The notes: generated from the sequence alone by a model not told the origin. DNA of 64,000 nt from Pelecanus crispus (GCF_030463565.1 NC_134660.1:2865501-2929500); one strand, 5' to 3'; positions 22,450 through 35,975 are shown, counted from the first letter of the stretch. Translations and numbers: made by a program.

Positions 22450-25400
22450 CAATTCCTCTTATTGGTCAGTTGCTATGGAGTGGGCTGTGTTTCTCTCCTG
22501 AATACCTTCACGCACAGGAGCTGATTCCCTCCCCCTGACCGTTGCCTCTTGAAGCAAAAGGTGGGATTCGGAGGAGGCGTCACCCTGCTGAGGGGAGCAT
22601 TCATAAATCTAGTTATAGTTTACCTATATGGAAACAAAAGGGCTGGGAGTGCACAGCCCTGCTGCAGCCAAGGCTGTGTCCAAAGCGAAGTCACACGACA
22701 CCTTCCTTCCTGTAATCTCAGGAAAGTGTTTTAATACACAGTGATTAAGTTAGTAATTGGTAGACTGATAACAGAGCTTAAAAGGAGCCCAAATGGTGAA
22801 CAATATGTGTGGACCTTGACAAAACAGGTTCCCACCCCTCTGTTTTCCTTATTTCCCTTGAGAAAAAATTCTTTCAGAAGTAACATTTTCACTGTTTCTT
22901 TGCTCTCAGTTCCTTTTGGGCTGACAGTAGAAGAGAGGGTCTGGCAGAGAACATGTCTTGTCTGAAAGAGTCTGGTTTTCTACAGAAACAAGAATCCTTT
23001 GCAAGGAACGATAGCTTTATTTGTAGCAGAGATAAGCATTAAACTTCCCTGAGTACCTGGGGAGTGAGCAACAACGTGCCTGAATATACATTTAGTCCTT
23101 TCATTGCTACTGAAAGAGAGAAGTAAACAGAAGAAACAGAATCACTTAGTCTTCTGGTCTTTGAAATTCATTGAAATGTTATTTCTGAAATGTTGAAGTC
23201 CTCTGTTATCCAAGATGTATTTTCAAAAGCAATGTTGCTTTTGTTACTGCAAGCTCCTCCATGAGCATCCCTAATGGATATTTACATCTTTTCTTCCATT
23301 CTCTTTCTTTCACTTGCCACCCCTCACTCCCTCCAAACTTCTGGGACTCCCCGGGAGAACTGCTTTAAGGAAAGAGGGAGCAAGCCGGCCTGCCGGCATT
23401 TGCAGCTTTCAGGGAGCGACCAGGCCTGGGCAGAAATTCTGCCACCTACAAGTGCTCCCACTAAACAGAACCTTTTGGAGCACAAGATGCATGCTGTGAT
23501 CTTTGAATGAGAAATCCGTTTAATACCAAAATAAACAATTAAAGATAAGCCAAATGAAATGCATACTCTGTCCCAGTCTTTCTATACCAATAAAAATGCA
23601 TCAGGTATTTTAGGCCACACGTCAGTGCTGTAGCCCCTCTGTACGCAGAGAAATGTCATACTGCAGGGCAAGTATAGGGAGGGTAAAAGAACAAATACAC
23701 AAACTGGAAGCTGGCCAAGGCACCTGCATCAACAGTCCCATTGGTCTGTATCTAATTATGAGGCTGTATCAGAAAGAGGAATTCTGCAATGACTCAGGCA
23801 CAGAATATATCACTTGATATATACAGTATAGGTACCATACATTACCTGACTGGGATGCTGTACCCTAGGGGCATCACAGCTGAGTTCTTTTCTCGCTGTA
23901 GAGACTGTTGCATTCACACAACTCTCCAACTTGCACAGTAAAACTGTACAGCCTTTCCTTAGAGATATGGAGGACACTTCTGTCTGCCACAGACACGCTG
24001 GTCATTCCTGCTGTAGATCTGAATGTCCTGTTCAGCCCTGGGTAGGAAAAACCTGCCCAGCAGGTAACTGTTCCAAGTCCTGTGGTGACAGGTGAAATAC
24101 TAGTATCAGCAAGTTACCGTCTGCCTGCGGACAAAAGGAAAGTTACAGAATAACAGTTATTTTATTGTTAAATATTAAAGTCCATAGTTAAGACTATAAA
24201 GAACATAAGTCCATGTGCTTTTCTTCACTGAACGGAAATGCAAAAAGCTTAAAGGAGAACAGATGCTGGTGTATTCTGATTTGTCTCCTGCTGCAAGGAG
24301 AGAGGAACATCCTTCCCTCTAGGTACTCCTTCATCATTCCCTAGACTCCCAGGTCAGGTCCTCAAAGCAGTGTATTTTGGGGTTTAGCAAAATAAAATGC
24401 ACGTTTATGATGCTGCATAATATTTCATGATCCAATTAATGAAAATTGGGGTCTTGAAGGCCTCTACATTCCCTCTGAAACTCCTTGAGTAAAACCAGCA
24501 ATCATCATTCATTATACTGTTAGAATATTGATAATGTACCTCAAGCAGGTTAGGTTTGCTTCAGCATACAGGGAAAAATTTCCCAAAGAGTGAATTGCGA
24601 TTCTTCATGGCAGTTTGGAAGTACATCTGAAAGTGTCAGGAGAGGAAAAGCTTGCGAGACGCTTTCAAATGGAGTAACTATTTAATCTTATTTATACAAC
24701 TAAATATATCATAAGCTTCTAGTAGCAAATCAGTCCCTTGTGCAGCATTTTTATTAAAACGGCATTCTATGTTTGCAGAAAGCTTTTGATTTTGTTTTAA
24801 CTTTACATCTCTCTTTTCCCTCAGTGACTGCATGTGTTTGTTTTTGTTGGGACTCCCTTACGGTGATAACATGGATTTAAATGCTTGGAAAAGCCTTTAG
24901 CATGGCGAAGTGTTTGCTCAAGGAAGAAGGAGCTTTTATCATTCTGCATAGGTCTTTTTTTCTCCCACTACAATAAACTTAATTTATTGTAGGGTCAGCT
25001 TTTTCCTAAAGGAAATATAAGGAATGGTCAGCAAAGGGAATTTCCTTTATCTGCAACTTACCTGAGGGTAAGAGAGGCACATTTATTAAAGTGAAGTCAT
25101 CCAGTAGACTGGTGGAAACGGTCCACACCCAAGCTCCTGGCTGAGATCTGGTTCTGCTTTACCTTTATCTACTCTGCTTTACTAGTCACTACTGCTTTAT
25201 AAAATTGTTCACACTGTTTCAGGGTATTTTTATTAATTGTCCTGTAAACCATTTTTTATTGCCCTTGAGTGACACTGGCATATACTTCACTCTTCTCACA
25301 TCCTGCTAAATTTGCTTCCAGGGATTGCTAATGCAATTACAATTAAATTAACTCTGTGAACATTTTAACCTACATTATTGGTGCCCGCAATTCCGCAGAT

Positions 25401-28400
25401 GCTTCTACGGATGAATGAGGAAAGTCAGGTTATTGTTCTGAATTAACCTTTTAAATCTTTAAGTGTTTGTCCCTTCTGATAATTCTTCCTTTCTACCTCT
25501 GCTTCCATCAGTGAAAATGTGCTTCTTGACTCTTTTTTAAGCATATTTTCGGTCTTCATCTCTTCTCTTGCTCATCAAAACTTTGGCCACCCCATCCTAC
25601 TGATCATGTCATATGCCCTCTTAAAATCACAGCTTTGTATGTTTTTCTCTCCTATTGAAGATCATAGGCATGAAACGTCTGAATCTCTTTAATTCAAACA
25701 CAAGATTTTCTATTTTTTCTTTAAACTTCCTTGTGGGAAGGACCAGTGATAACAAGAACTGATCTGCAGCTGGTATGGAAATAGCTGTGTTGAATGTCTG
25801 CCTAAGATACAATTCTGAGCTTTCTTGCTTTTATACCCCATCATGAATGGTTTTTTTTTTTTAATCCTCATAAACCTTGCATTGCCACATACTCACTGCA
25901 TGTGCCAACAGATTGAAAGACAAGAATGTTTACGTGCTGAAAAGGCAGGTCCTAGCACATGCACACACAGCTGTTAACAGTTTAAAAAGAGGGTAGGTAA
26001 GAGCAGAGAGCAACACTGCTAACTTTCTGAAAACTACCATTTTTGCAAAGTAGAGGGAATGTGATTTGGTGAAGAGAAATGCATGTGGGTGCCCCGATTT
26101 CTACATTGAAAGAGATGAGAAATAAGGTCATGTAAGGGTTCAGTTTTAAAAGAAATTACCAGACTAAGATGCAGGACAACTCATTTTTATCTAGGGGTCT
26201 AGTTCTTTCATGGCAGAAAAGAAACGATGTTTCAATGATTTGAGCTGAACTTGAAAGATGCGGATTCCTGTTCAGCTACAGGCTTCTTTAGTGATAGTGG
26301 GACTTATAATTTAATTTCTCAATGTTTGTCATTTATATAATATTTGAATAGACTAGTATGAGGAAAATACATAAAAGATCATGAAGAACCAAACACTTAA
26401 ATAACTGGGAGCAATGTAAGTACTTGGCAAATACTTGAAACTGGATGTGGCGTGTACTTTTGAAAATACCTCATTATTGTCTCTGTTTCCCTAGAAACAT
26501 AAATAGCTTTAAACTCTTGACTTCTCTGTCAATCCAGAACTATAATGATAATGCACATCAGGGAGTAAAGTACCTAAGATAGGAAAATAAAATAGATTTT
26601 CTTATAGCATGATTAAAAATTGTATGGGAAGAAAGGATCAGTTACGACACCAAGCCCTGGTGAGTGAAAGGCAAGTTACTGGACATATTTTTGTGCTTCC
26701 TTTAACCTGTTATCTGGTTGGTAAATCTCAACAAGGTATGGTGGAGCTGGAAACTATTATTAAGAGTCAAACGTCTAACTGACGAGAGGTCAGGTTTCTG
26801 CAGGCAGCATCAATAAGCAACTCAGAGGCCACTGCCAAAACCAAATAGACCTAACCTGTCCCAGGCTTTAGAGGAACCAAGTACATGTTGAATGCTTGCC
26901 ATGTGAGCTGCAGTTCTGCCATGATTTATGCTGAAGGAGGAGGCGTAGAGCTATTCAGAGAGCATTTTCCCATAGGCCACATGGAAAATTCCTACTCAAA
27001 AAAAAAAAATCCCAGACTTGGTAGAAACACAGAGTAGATGGGTTTCATAGCACAGAGAGAGATGAGCTATTTCATTCCGTTCATGTCTGTAAAACATTTG
27101 GAGAACATATTTATGTTTATGTGCTCATATATTTATATTTGTATTTATATGCATTTGTTAATATATTTATATTTATAGACTTATTATTTCTTTTGCTAGT
27201 TTTATAAGAATATATTCTGATCATAGTGACAAGCCACGACTTCCAGTAAGGATAGAGGTTTTACTGTGGAAGCATTAAACACGTGTTCTTCAGCAAATTA
27301 GAAAACAAGGAGCTCTCTTTGTACCCTGCTGATGGATCCTGTCAGCCAGATTTGGGCTTTCCTGATCCTACAGTTGGTTTCATACTGTTTTTTGCTTGAG
27401 ATAAATTCTCAGAGTCTCTAGATCTCTGTTAGGCTCAGTGAGAAAATCAAACTCTGTATTGCTCTACGAGAGGCAAGTCCTGTGGCCATTAGTTTGAAGA
27501 GCTCCTGCTAGGGAGCAGTTTTTAAACCAGCTTGTTCTCGTAACAACTATCAGCGCATGGGGAAACACGTTCTGCAGCCCTGGTTTTGCCTGCCTGGAAT
27601 GACTGCATACCTTTAGGGAAGGAAAAAGGTATTATTACTCTAACAGTTTGCTCCATTTTCAGTAAGTAGTTTATAGGCAAATTTCACAGTATTTGAGTGT
27701 ATCAGGTAGGTTACCTTCCTGGACAGTCCTGGCTATTAACTGTAACTGAGAACCGTGGTTTTCTGACACTTGTATTCAGCTTTAAACCTTCTTTTCATTA
27801 TACACTAAGATCTGCACCAACTGCCTAGATATTTTGGGCAGCCCACCACCACCAAATCAAGCTGACTGAAATACTTGCTGAGTGTCTTTTCATTCTTTTC
27901 TAATGGATTCAGCTTTAATAAGTAATAAAAACTGTAGGATTCTGGTGACATGATTTCTAACAGCATTTTCAACAGAGAGGAGTTGTAAACATTTGTTTAA
28001 AATCTTTGCGTGTGTGTAATCACTATGAACTTTTTGGTACTGCCGTAATTTTTCACAGTCTGACATCGGGTTGTGGGAAAGAACTGAACTAAGATTAAAA
28101 TGTTGCAAGAAAATGTTGATTAATAAGGCTGTAAGTGCCTTTGATCCACAGTCGCTCTCCTGCTGCCAGGGCTGTTTAAGCACAGGAGCGCATGCCAGCG
28201 GAAAGGTGTTCCCTGCAGCCAGTCTTTGCAATGCATCTCTGAGCGTGGGTTCATAAGTAGTGGGTTATTAGGTGTAATTGCAGCGTGCATAAACTTCTCT
28301 TTAGGCAGTAGTAAGTAGGTTATGAAAGCCAGCTCCAGTGCACCTGAAATTGCGTGTTCGCTGTATCAACCATGGGAGAGCATTTGCCATTAACATCTGT

Positions 28401-31400
28401 CATAGTGTGAAAATAATTCAAGAAATTCAGATGCTTGTTGGGATTATCACTCCAAAATTTCATGTATTACATGAAACTTAATAGAAATACGTTACTTGGA
28501 ATACAGAAAGAAATGATTTTCCTACAAGAATTTTTGTACTTGCTTAACTTGACTGCTGTTGTTTTTCATGATTATGGTAGGCTGGTAAATGTGAGAAATA
28601 GCACAAAAGTAGCTTTCTTTCGTCTGATTTTTTATCAGAGGCACCGTGAGTCACAGATTTTCTTTCTTCATTACTTGAGACAGTGGTGGGGGCCAAGAGG
28701 GAAGTCTACCTTGCAAAAGGCTGTCTGAAGTGAAAGGGCTTGGCCAGGCTGCAGGCAGCAGGCGCTGTCTCAGCGATATCATTTCCTTGTAGCCAAGAGT
28801 GCAAGAGACTTTGGAAAGAGTGTGCACAAAGCTGCAAGACTTAGAAGCAGCGGGCTGTTGTGCCTGTCCATACCTGGCAGCTGCCTTTGCAAAGACATTT
28901 GCTGTGGGTCTAGATCCTGCAGGTACATACGTGGTCGTCCTGATCTGGCATGAAGCCCCTCAGAGAATTCAGTCCACTATTTTCTGGTTCTTGTTTTGGA
29001 TTCTTCTCTATCCAGCTATTTCCCCCTCTCAACTTCATCTAACCTCCTGAAAATGTTATATTTTGCATATAAATGTTATATATGCAGATGGAGATGATTA
29101 ATTTCCAGAATTAAGAAACTCAAACACACCCAAAGATTGTAATGCACAATACCTTTGGTTGCCTTTGGAAATAGTAACCGTACAAAACGTCAGTATCTCC
29201 ACAGTCCCCCCTACAGGCCTGTTTTTTAAACACAGCGCCATTTAATTGAACCTCATTCCTAATAAAATTCTTCTCCTCTTCACTTGGTAATGCCAGGCTC
29301 CCTGTCTGTCTGTGGCAGCCACTGTGGCTACTAAATGAGTTGAAAACAGAGACAAAACAACTTCAATGCTGATTAAACACATGCAAGAACAATCCAGGAG
29401 GTTTTGACTTAATCTGAATTTGCTGATTTCATATGGAATTACCTCAAAACCTTCAGGCAGAATTATGTGAAACAGATACTTCCTCTCTTTCTCTCCCCTG
29501 TCCTTCGTAATGAATTAATTTCTAACATTTTTTACTGTCTGTCTATTAATTTGGTTTATTACCCCCTCTGGCATTACAATGTTACCCCTGTGAAAGATGT
29601 ATCTATTTTATTATTTTTTAAGCTGTTCTTCCCTTGGCTTAACCATTTCCCAGGTCTGAGGCTTGAAATTTTGAGACTGTATTGAACAGCTTCTGTCACA
29701 AATCCTATTGTCTATTTTCTGAATTTGCCACTAGAGGATGCTGTGTGAACCGGCCCGCTGTATGGACTGACATCCTGCATCATCGGCTTCAAAAAAAGCC
29801 TGCCCCGTGATCCAGACTGTAGGATCTCTTTCTGCTGTGCAGTTATCCAAAGGAACAGAACCAGACTGAACCACAAAAGAGCAGAGTACAATATTCCCTT
29901 GCACTGACATTGCAAATATAGACTGATTTCAGCTCATTCCATCTCGGTTTTGATATTGGGTTTTGATATTACGATGGGCAAATTATGCTCTGGTAAGTCC
30001 TGCCTGATAACTCCATCCAGCAAAGTCAAAGGAAAGCCAGAGGCGGGTGTGCTCGGCTCAGCGGCGGGCGCAGCCTCAGTTCATTACTCTTAAAATGCTC
30101 TGCAGGGACCGACGGCAGCGCACCCAGCACAGAGGTTTCTCCACTTTCCCACTTAAGAGAGGCAGCAGAAGAGAAGAGGGAGATGCGAGAATGTTGCAGA
30201 CAGATAGCCCAGAAAAGAATTGGCTCCTTTCTAGGATCATAAACATTCTTTCTATTTAAAATGTGGTCAAATAAGGTATTTCACCCCAAAGTCCATTATA
30301 GCTGGCTAATGCTGAGGTTTAGACCTTTTTTTTTTGAGGTAGTCAGCACTGGTTGATAGGAGAAGTAAAATGGAGCATAAGGCAGAACATGGGGCTCTGT
30401 TAGCTTGTACAGGAGCATGAGAGTCCTGTTTGACTCAAGGGAGAGGTATTTTTGCTTTGACTTTATAATTGCCTTTGTTTTCTAGGGAAATAGTTTATCT
30501 GACTCATCTCTTTTTTCTGCTGTGCTGAGAATTTGGATTTGGATTGTAACATGTAGACAGTTTGGTGCCTTTTTAAGTCATACATTGTTATCCAAAAAGG
30601 CGATATTTTACCTGACCTGAATCTTGTTTGCAAACCAAAGTGCAAGTGCAAAGCTATTTGACAGAATAAAAAACGTTAGTGATTTATGCGCTGTTCAGAG
30701 AACAATGAAGGCTTGTGAGACCCACCCTGTAGGGCGGCAGCTGAATCACTCCCTTGATATGTGGTAGACCCTGTTCAGCTGCTTTCTCATCTCATTGCAA
30801 ATCAAAGACTGAAATACAGGTCTGTAAGTTTTAAATGAGTGAGGTATTTCACCATTTTTTCTTCCTCTGTCTAACGTGTGTATATGAAGTGGAGCAGTTT
30901 TAGTAAGAAAGATTGAACCTTGCTTCCACCCCTCCATCCTGCCCCCATCCACCCAAGAACGCTGTACAACCATGGAGCTAGGAATACTGTCTTATGGAAT
31001 AAGAGTACTCCCTTCCTTTATTTTGAACCATTAGATAAGAGACCTGAGCCCAGACCTTCCAACATGTCAGGAGGAATAATCCTAAAAATTGAACTTTGTG
31101 TTATAAGGAGAACTTCTTTGCATACTCATCACTCATTTCCTGATCTAATCCTTTGCTTTTATTGAACAAGATTAGATAGAGCCCTCATCTAAAAGTTGGG
31201 AGAGAGGGCTGCCTGAATATGATTGATTTCTCATTCAGTGACCCAAAGGCAAGTGGTTTTGATGTGCCAAAATTTTCATGAAATTTTGGGCTTAATTAAT
31301 CCTGATTGTTTCAGTTCAGCTGCTGAACTGGCAAATCAACTACTTGCACATCCCTTGGAATGTATGCTGTGAAAAAGGGTTTCACTCATCCTTTTTTCTT

Positions 31401-31640
31401 CCCTATAGGTGTCACTCTTGAGTTTAATGTGACTGCATTCATTCATTCTCCAATATTTTATCCAAACATGGTCTGATTAAGTTAGGATACACAATTTTCT
31501 TTGGGGCCATGTTACATAATACACCCAACCTTAATTTCTCTGTGAAGGTATATCTCATTTGTTCTACCTAAATTTAAATAAAATATTAATATGCCGAATA
31601 GATTGTTGGACACACAGTTTTCTTTGCATTGCAGAAAAGT
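22450..31640. other. KRT19-KRT9-like A intergenic region, no gene seen
   Basis: This is the longest internal gap (about 9.2 kb). Reading both strands I found no keratin rod segment, no helix-initiation or termination motif and no identifiable transposon, only low-information AT-rich sequence and poly-A/poly-T runs (for example near 25850 and 27000). It sits where mammals have the KRT19-KRT9 spacer. Confidence 0.5.
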
Positions 31641-31645
31641 AAAGT

Positions 31646-31651
31646 TTTATT
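31646..31651 (-). terminator. Poly(A) signal of KRT9-like A
   Basis: AATAAAAC on the minus strand lies about 285 bp beyond the stop. The surrounding text (TTTGCATTGCAGAA...GTTATCAGCAG on the plus strand) is shared with copy B. Confidence 0.75.
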
Positions 31652-31932
31652 AGGGGCATTGTTATCAGCAGAAAGTAGATCACCAATTGCACTGCAGATA
31701 AGTGTATGCAGATACAGTGATTGCAGATGAAGAACAATAAAAAGAGGAAGAAGTAGGTAATTTTAGGACAGTCCTAGAAATTATTCATCTTGACTTCATG
31801 AATAGCATTTGTAGTGCAATCTATGCATTGGGTAGGTACACAGTGCATGTGCTGTGTGTATTATTGTGTTGTAGGCCGGGCTGCTCAGACGGAAGTAGGT
31901 AGATCAGGGAAGACCAACACATCGGTGGTATC

Positions 31933-34900
31933 TTAACACACTCTTGACTGCCCTGTGGAATGAAAGAAGAAACCGTTACTCTGATGGGGAAATCAAGATT
32001 CTCTTGCAGCACTGACATTTCAGATGTATCCATCATTTAAATGTCCATCTGTGTCAGCAAAAGCATTGGAAAGGAGCTTAGCTTGTTTCTGTAACTGAAG
32101 CTAAGACACCTTGAAATTAAGAGATTTGATTGTGAATGGTTAAATCCCTGTTGCAATTGCAAATGTGGAAGCCCTAACACAAGGGATAGTATTAACAGGA
32201 AAAGAGGTGAAACACAAAATATGAAAGCCATGGGGACAGGATAAATTAGGATCCTCTTTGGAAGATCTTTCTTACCTGTCTTGTCGCCAGATTGACTGTG
32301 AGAGTAGGAAGTAGAAGAATAAGAGTGGGAGGATATTCCCCCTCCTTGGAGAGCTCCTTGAGACGTTCTGTGCAAGGAAAGGAGTTTTAATAAAGGGAAT
32401 GATAAATACATTCATAAGGAGACATACTATGACATAATGTGCAGCGCCTGTAACAGCTCGGCTTTTCCTGGACCTTGCAAATATTTCTTGATCTTTTTTT
32501 ATTTCATTCCTTTCTGCTAAATTTTCCTAGAAAAATGTAGAAGCAGAAATAACAAGACTGTAGAAGTATAATTCTTCTACTCTCACATTCCAGCTGTGCT
32601 TGCTCATCTGCTGACAGAAGGCAGTATATTACTGCCTATATTATATCAGTTTGGTTTTGCATGGTGATTCCTCTCATGGAATTCACTCTGCACAAACAGG
32701 CCAAGAGGAACTGATGAACTGAAAATATGCCAGTAACTATATGCTCTGTGTTTCCCTCTGTGCTTGATGTGCTTATTAAGTTTATGATATATACATTTCA
32801 GTGTAGATGCTATGAAAAATATCTGTTGTATTTAGACTTCAACTACAGACTGGTAAAACATTCTACTCTGTCTTCTGTGAGTCCCAATAGACAAAAGACT
32901 GCATTAGAATTTATGCCCTTATATGCAAACAGAATACGTACACAATGTCTTGCTGTCCCTCCTGCAGCAGTGCCCGGTACTGAGCAATCTCCTGTTCCAG
33001 GCGGGTCTTGATGCCCAGGAGCATCTTGTACTCCTGGTTCTGACTCTCCATCTCACAGCGGATGCTGGCCAGCTCCTCCTCTACAGCGTTAATCTGCCCT
33101 TGGATTTGTTGCAGCAGGCAGCCGTAGCGAGATTCGGTTTCTGCCAAGGAGTTTTCCAGCGAGTTTTTCTGGAAGTGGAAATGCAGGAGTTTAGGGCCAG
33201 AGCTCTACCCCTCCCTGCCCATTCCGAGGAGGGAAGGGCCCTCAGCGGTCCTGCCCCACGTACCGTGCTGAGCTGCGCCTGCAGTTCGATCTCCAGGTTC
33301 TGCATTTCGCGTCTCAATTCAGTGAGCTGGTGGCTGCTTGTCTGGATGTCCTGGCTGCTAGAAGTGACCTGCCGATTGACTTCTTCAATCTGCAGGAGTG
33401 AAACCCCAAAGACACTTTCTGAGTGAGAAATTCTCCTCAGGGAGCTAAGATAATTGTGGAGCCTCTCCCTTCCGCCCTGTCCGCATCGAGGACAGCCTAG
33501 CCATTGCTCCGTAGGTCCTGACGTTCCACCCACCTTTGCACACCAGGCCTGGCCTGCTCCCCCTCTGCCACTGCAGTCTTTCCCCAGCGGCTCTTTCCTT
33601 CCCATTCCCCAGCCGTGCAAGTGAGGTGCAGGTGAGCAGCCTCCCCCTTTTAGCCAGAGCTGTTGCATGCCCAGCACCAGGGTGCCTGGGCATTCCCACA
33701 GAAGGAGACTCAACTTTGTGCATTGCTACGTACCTTGACTTCATACCACTGCTCAACCTCTCTGCGGTTCCTCTCAATGATCTGCTCGTATTCGTTTCTC
33801 AGGTCGTTCAGCACCTTTGTCAGGTCTTCTCCAGGGGCAGCATTGACCTCCACACTCACATCGCCACCAGTTTGAGACTGCAGCTGTCTCATTTCCTGCA
33901 GAGAGTCCGAAGAGAGAAGCAGAGAGCACAGGTCATTTCTTGTGTTGGGGACAGTGGGCAAAGCAGGATCAAGGTACAAAGGAATGGCAATTGCATGACA
34001 TGAGTCTGCATTGACTTGATACGGAACTTTGGGAACCCTGAAGAATCAAAGGACTGTGTCTTGGCCATGCTATTTATCATTGCATCGTACCTCCTCATGG
34101 TTTCTCTTAAGAGCAATCAGCTCGTCCTTCAAGGACTCTAGCTCGGATTCCAGTGCAGACCGAGTGCGAGTGAGGTCATCCAGGATATTTCTCAAGCCAT
34201 TAATATCAGCCTCCACAGTCTGACGGATGACAAGTTCATTCTCATACCTGTACCAAAGAATAGAGAAGCATTACACATCCATTTCTTTACAATGCCTAGG
34301 CTTGGTCATACCACTTGGGACAGGGCGTCATCACCTGCACTCATAAATCTCATAAAATTCATGACATGAAAGATGCAAGGTTCACAGAGAGGCACTCACT
34401 TCATTCGGAAGTCATCAGCAGTCATCTTGCTGTTATCGATGTCCAGAACCAGTTTGTTGTTATCCACAGTGGCAGAAATGATCTGGAAAAGGGGAAGTTG
34501 GAGATGAGTCTTTCTGTGTTCAAGACACCCAGGACAAGAAGAAAGAAAACCCAAAGCTTTGGTAGGGTATTGTTCCAGGTCTTAGAATTGTTTCCTGCAG
34601 TAATGCAGGGTCCACAGAATGTTATTGAAATGCCATGACACAAGAACTGATGTGTGCACGATTTTGGCTTCCCCAAACATTCTGATGAAAGAATATTTTG
34701 ATAGCAGAAAGAATAGAAGAACATTTATGCTGGGAGATCTCCAACACCTATGGGTTTCTGCACTGTGGGTGTGTAAGAAAGTGTAGTCTTTGTCCCTGAT
34801 GCTGTAATCATCTTATTATAAAAAAAGCTGATTGTAAGGGAAGGCCTTGGTCCTTCCATGTGGTGTATGCAGGAGTGTGCAGAGACAAAGGGAGTTCAGA

Positions 34901-35794
34901 TCTTGCAGTGCAGGTGCTTTGGCTTTGCACTCCATCCAGCTGAACTGGGTGGGAGCAGAGGGAAGGACTGGAAAGCACACATGCCTGGTTTGGAGCCACC
35001 TGTGCAACGTGGGATTCCAGTTAGGTGCACCAGCATGTTTGGGCCTGGTGGAGCACTCCTCGATGCCTCGGGCTGTGCCCCCAGAGCACGTCCCTTTTGC
35101 TTGTGGGATGGCGTGGGGTTTTGCTTACCCAAGCGATGGGAGGCGCAGCTCAGCAGGTTTGTGCCTGCGGTACCACCAGCACGGCCGTCCAGTAGGTCCC
35201 TCCCACCCCTTTAGAGCCAGTACCAGAGGGAAGGCGGAAGTCCTTCCAAGTGAGAATAGCGTGCGGGAGATGGAGCCACGTTAGTCGGGGTGATCCTACC
35301 TGATTTTGGAGTTGTTCGATGGTCTGGTAGTAGGAGGTGTAGTCCTTTGAAACACTGGGAGCTTGTTTCCGGTACCACTCCCGGATGTGGTGCTCGAGCT
35401 GGGCATTTTCTTCCTCCAGCCTTCGCACTTTGTCCAGGTAGGCAGCCAGGCGGTCATTGAGGTTCTGCATGGTGACCTTCTCGTTGCCGCTCAGGAGCAT
35501 GTCCCCCCCAGCACCAAAGCCTCCACCAAAGCCTCCACCAAAACCACCACCAAAGCCACCACCAAAGCCTCCGCCAAAGCCTCCGCCAAAGCCACCAGCA
35601 AGGCTGCCAGCGCTCATGCCCCCTCCATAGCCAATGTTGCATGCTCCCCCACCATAGCTTCCACCGCCTATCACAGAGGAGGCATATCGCCTGCAGGAGA
35701 CGGAGGAACCCCTGCCACTACCGCCACCAGAGATGCCTCCACCTCCACCACTCCTGTAAGATGTACTAGATGTTCTCTTGATGCTGCAGCTCAT
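31933..35794 (-). CDS. KRT9-like type I keratin, copy A, complete, 453 aa
   Basis: Coding exons from 5' to 3': 35300-35794, 34400-34482, 34091-34247, 33734-33895, 33264-33389, 32942-33168, 32276-32367 and 31933-31952; total 1362 bp with consistent phases. The head (1-103) starts [10 protein letters not shown] and has a run of eight FGGG loops. The rod (about 104-415) opens [20 protein letters not shown] and closes [21 protein letters not shown]9-type marks are [30 protein letters not shown] and [12 protein letters not shown]; mammalian K9 has similar text. Exon 6 is 6 bp longer than in KRT15/KRT19. The tail is short, Ser-rich, without glycine loops, and ends GQSRVC. Position after KRT19 matches KRT9 in mammals. 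K10 is the alternative by head alone but the rod disagrees. The role in cornifying epidermis is inferred. Confidence 0.87.
35515..35612 (-). repeat. FGGG coding repeat in the KRT9-like A head
   Basis: Eight 12-bp units encode FGGG. Copy B has the same number at 44629-44726, but one unit reads FGGS there. Confidence 0.8.
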
Positions 35795-35888
35795 GGTGGA
35801 AGTAATCAGATATCCAGCCCCAAATGCAAAGCCTGCTGCACAGCTTGATACAGAAAATCAAACTGCAGCCTTCTGCCCTTGCTGATGG

Positions 35889-35897
35889 CTATTTATA
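35889..35897 (-). promoter_or_regulatory. TATA box of KRT9-like A
   Basis: TATAAATAG on the minus strand lies 95 bp upstream of the start codon. The identical box occurs in copies B and C. Confidence 0.85.
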
Positions 35898-35940
35898 CCT
35901 TGTTGGGTGGGTGTCGCTTCTAAGGAGGGTAGTCCAGCTT

Positions 35941-35975
35941 CCCATGAAATTTGCCAGCCTTAGTCCTCATGCCAA
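35941..35975 (-). promoter_or_regulatory. Shared composite promoter element, KRT9-like A copy
   Basis: On the minus strand: TTGGCA, eight bases, AAGGCTGGCAAATTTCATGG then G, beginning 44 bp upstream of the TATA box. Confidence 0.65.

Noticed and set aside
33081-33713. Long minus-strand frame of 210 aa (and the 198-aa twin at 42179-42775)
   Set aside because: It reads through intron sequence in the frame of exon 5; clean AG/GT sites and conserved exon sizes show that only 33264-33389 is coding there.
34847-35284. Plus-strand 145-aa frame repeated at 43961-44398
   Set aside because: It lies in intron 1 of copies A and B. Its near-identity between copies is explained by gene conversion or duplication of the whole segment, and it has no recognisable domain.
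35363-35848. Plus-strand 161-aa frame with Lys/Ala/Thr repeats, and its twin at 44477-44962
   Set aside because: It is antisense to exon 1 of the KRT9-like genes and is conserved only because the exon is. There is no independent promoter or domain.
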